A DNA stretch of 64,000 nt from Methanocorpusculum petauri (GTDB lineage Archaea; Halobacteriota; Methanomicrobia; Methanomicrobiales; Methanocorpusculaceae). The stretch is from NCBI RefSeq assembly GCF_026891975.1, contig NZ_JAPTGB010000007.1, positions 27,607 through 91,606 on the forward strand, read 5' to 3'. Positions 63,467 through 64,000 of the stretch are shown here, in pieces. A model generated the notes under the pieces. It was not told the DNA's origin and ran no database searches. It was given only the letters and a program-made list of their open reading frames with translations. The translations under genes and the position numbers were made by a program. Positions within the stretch are counted from its first letter, which is position 1. Each line of letters begins with the position of its first letter.

Positions 63467-63486
63467 AAAACACTGAATACACAGAA
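63467..63486. repeat. Dispersed 20-base repeat
   Basis: AAAACACTGAATACACAGAA is identical to the reverse complement of 9704-9723. Flanking variants of CACGGAATACACAGAA recur nearby (63490-63545), along with the hairpins GCCGC/GCGGC (63515-63527) and ACACAGA/TCTGTGT. Confidence 0.6.
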
Positions 63487-63654
63487 TTCCACGGAAAAAA
63501 AAACACGGAATACCGCCGCTTCGCGGCTTACGGAATACACAGAAAGAATCTGTGTATTAATTGAGTGGAGATATTTAGCAGGTATTTTTTCTGGAAGCTG
63601 TTGATGGGTAAGTGGTGAGTGGGCATGATGAAAAGAAAACGCAGATAACGCAGA

Positions 63655-63876
63655 TGTGCCTGACGGCACAGCTTCGCTCATCGCATTTGCTCTTCGTCGC
63701 TCGCCTTCCCGTCCGAGCGGACGGGCGGCGTTGCTGTCGCAAACGCGACGGCAAATGCTCGCGAAGCTCCCACTCATTCCTTATCCTACACCAGCTTCGC
63801 GAGCATTTTTAGCCGCGTTTGCGATAACGACCCCGAAGGGGGAGTAGAGCAAGACCTCCGGGCTTGCGAAGCAAGC
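63655..63876. repeat. Hairpin cluster in gene-free DNA
   Basis: The last 700 bases have no gene I can support. Within them, six stems lie in a row: TGTGCC/GGCACA (63655-63670); CCCGTCC/GGACGGG (63708-63725); a 10-bp stem TTGCTGTCGC/GCGACGGCAA (63731-63754); AATGCTCGCGAAGCT paired with 63793-63807; CCCC/GGGG (63831-63841); and GCTTGC/GCAAGC (63862-63876). The words GCGAAGC and GCTTCGC recur. It looks like clustered palindromic repeat elements. Confidence 0.55.
63754..63807 (+). terminator. Long perfect stem followed by a T-run
   Basis: AATGCTCGCGAAGCT (63754-63768) is perfectly inverted at 63793-63807 (15 bp, 24-base loop) and runs into TTTTT. It resembles an intrinsic terminator, but no gene ends just before it, so it may instead be part of the repeat cluster. 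Confidence 0.35.
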
Positions 63877-64000
63877 GGGGCGTAGCGACGCATCTGCGAA
63901 ATCTCGCGTTTCCTTTTTCATCTTGCCCCTACCAAAGACTCCTGACTATCTTAAATCAGTGCAGTCCACGGGAAGATTCCAGTCTTCGCCGCGGAGTTTG

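Overview
The window is a compact archaeal chromosome segment from a methanogenic euryarchaeon. Evidence: the methyl-coenzyme M reductase activation factor AtwA followed by methanogenesis marker proteins 3, 6, 5, 15, 17 and 7; coenzyme F420 ligase CofE; a six-subunit Ech-type energy-converting hydrogenase; tRNA-dependent cysteine synthesis (SepCysS beside tRNA-Cys); and archaeal ribosomal, SRP, proteasome and FtsZ genes. Gene content (DUF3821 surface protein, paired PaaK-like ligases with ACT proteins, RHH/coiled-coil proteins) points to Methanomicrobiales, most like Methanocorpusculum; this placement is inference.

Layout. 1-2.7 kb: end of an M50 site-2 protease, an EamA transporter, purN and RNase P protein Rpp21. 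2.7-9.1 kb: an RHH/coiled-coil protein divergent from an unusual cluster of three paralogous Cache-domain lipoproteins with a pilin-like protein, plus a MITE-like element. 9.2-15.9 kb: translation and protein-targeting cluster (CRM protein, S19e, PDCD5, PP-loop protein, L39e, L31e, eIF6, LX, prefoldin alpha, FtsY, SRP54). 15.9-18.4 kb: a second RHH/coiled-coil protein, a TfoX-like protein, an OGG-type glycosylase and a small membrane protein with an apparent frameshift. 18.6-22.2 kb: two arylacetate-CoA-ligase-like genes and two ACT-domain regulators. 22.3-27.2 kb: zinc-finger protein, DUF371, exonuclease VII subunits, TIM-barrel protein, CNNM/CBS transporter. 27.3-30.1 kb: a stem-loop array, proteasome beta, and RNase aCPSF1. 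30.3-37.8 kb: the MCR activation/marker operon. 37.9-41 kb: a surface protein with a Thr/Pro minisatellite.

41-48.2 kb is a sulfur-metabolism district: O-acetylhomoserine sulfhydrylase, tRNA-Cys, a 59-residue protein and SepCysS, then cofE and two DUF genes, then LarE and ThiI. The perfect dyad ATTCAC-N3-GTGAAT, or a close variant, sits at or just after the predicted transcription start of the sulfhydrylase, tRNA-Cys/SepCysS and larE-thiI units. This suggests a local sulfur or cysteine regulon and is the most interesting signal I found. 48.2-48.75 kb is a structured non-coding interval that may encode an undescribed RNA.

48.75-56 kb (minus strand): L12, L10, L1, L11, an EamA transporter inserted before NusG, SecE, FtsZ and D-aminoacyl-tRNA deacylase. 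56-62.1 kb (minus strand): an acyltransferase-like membrane protein and the ech operon. 62.2-64 kb: a doubtful ORF, a PH/SHOCT protein, and about 700 bases of gene-free, hairpin-rich repeat DNA. No rRNA gene, CRISPR array, intact IS or prophage was seen. All identifications come from reading motifs; no database search was run.
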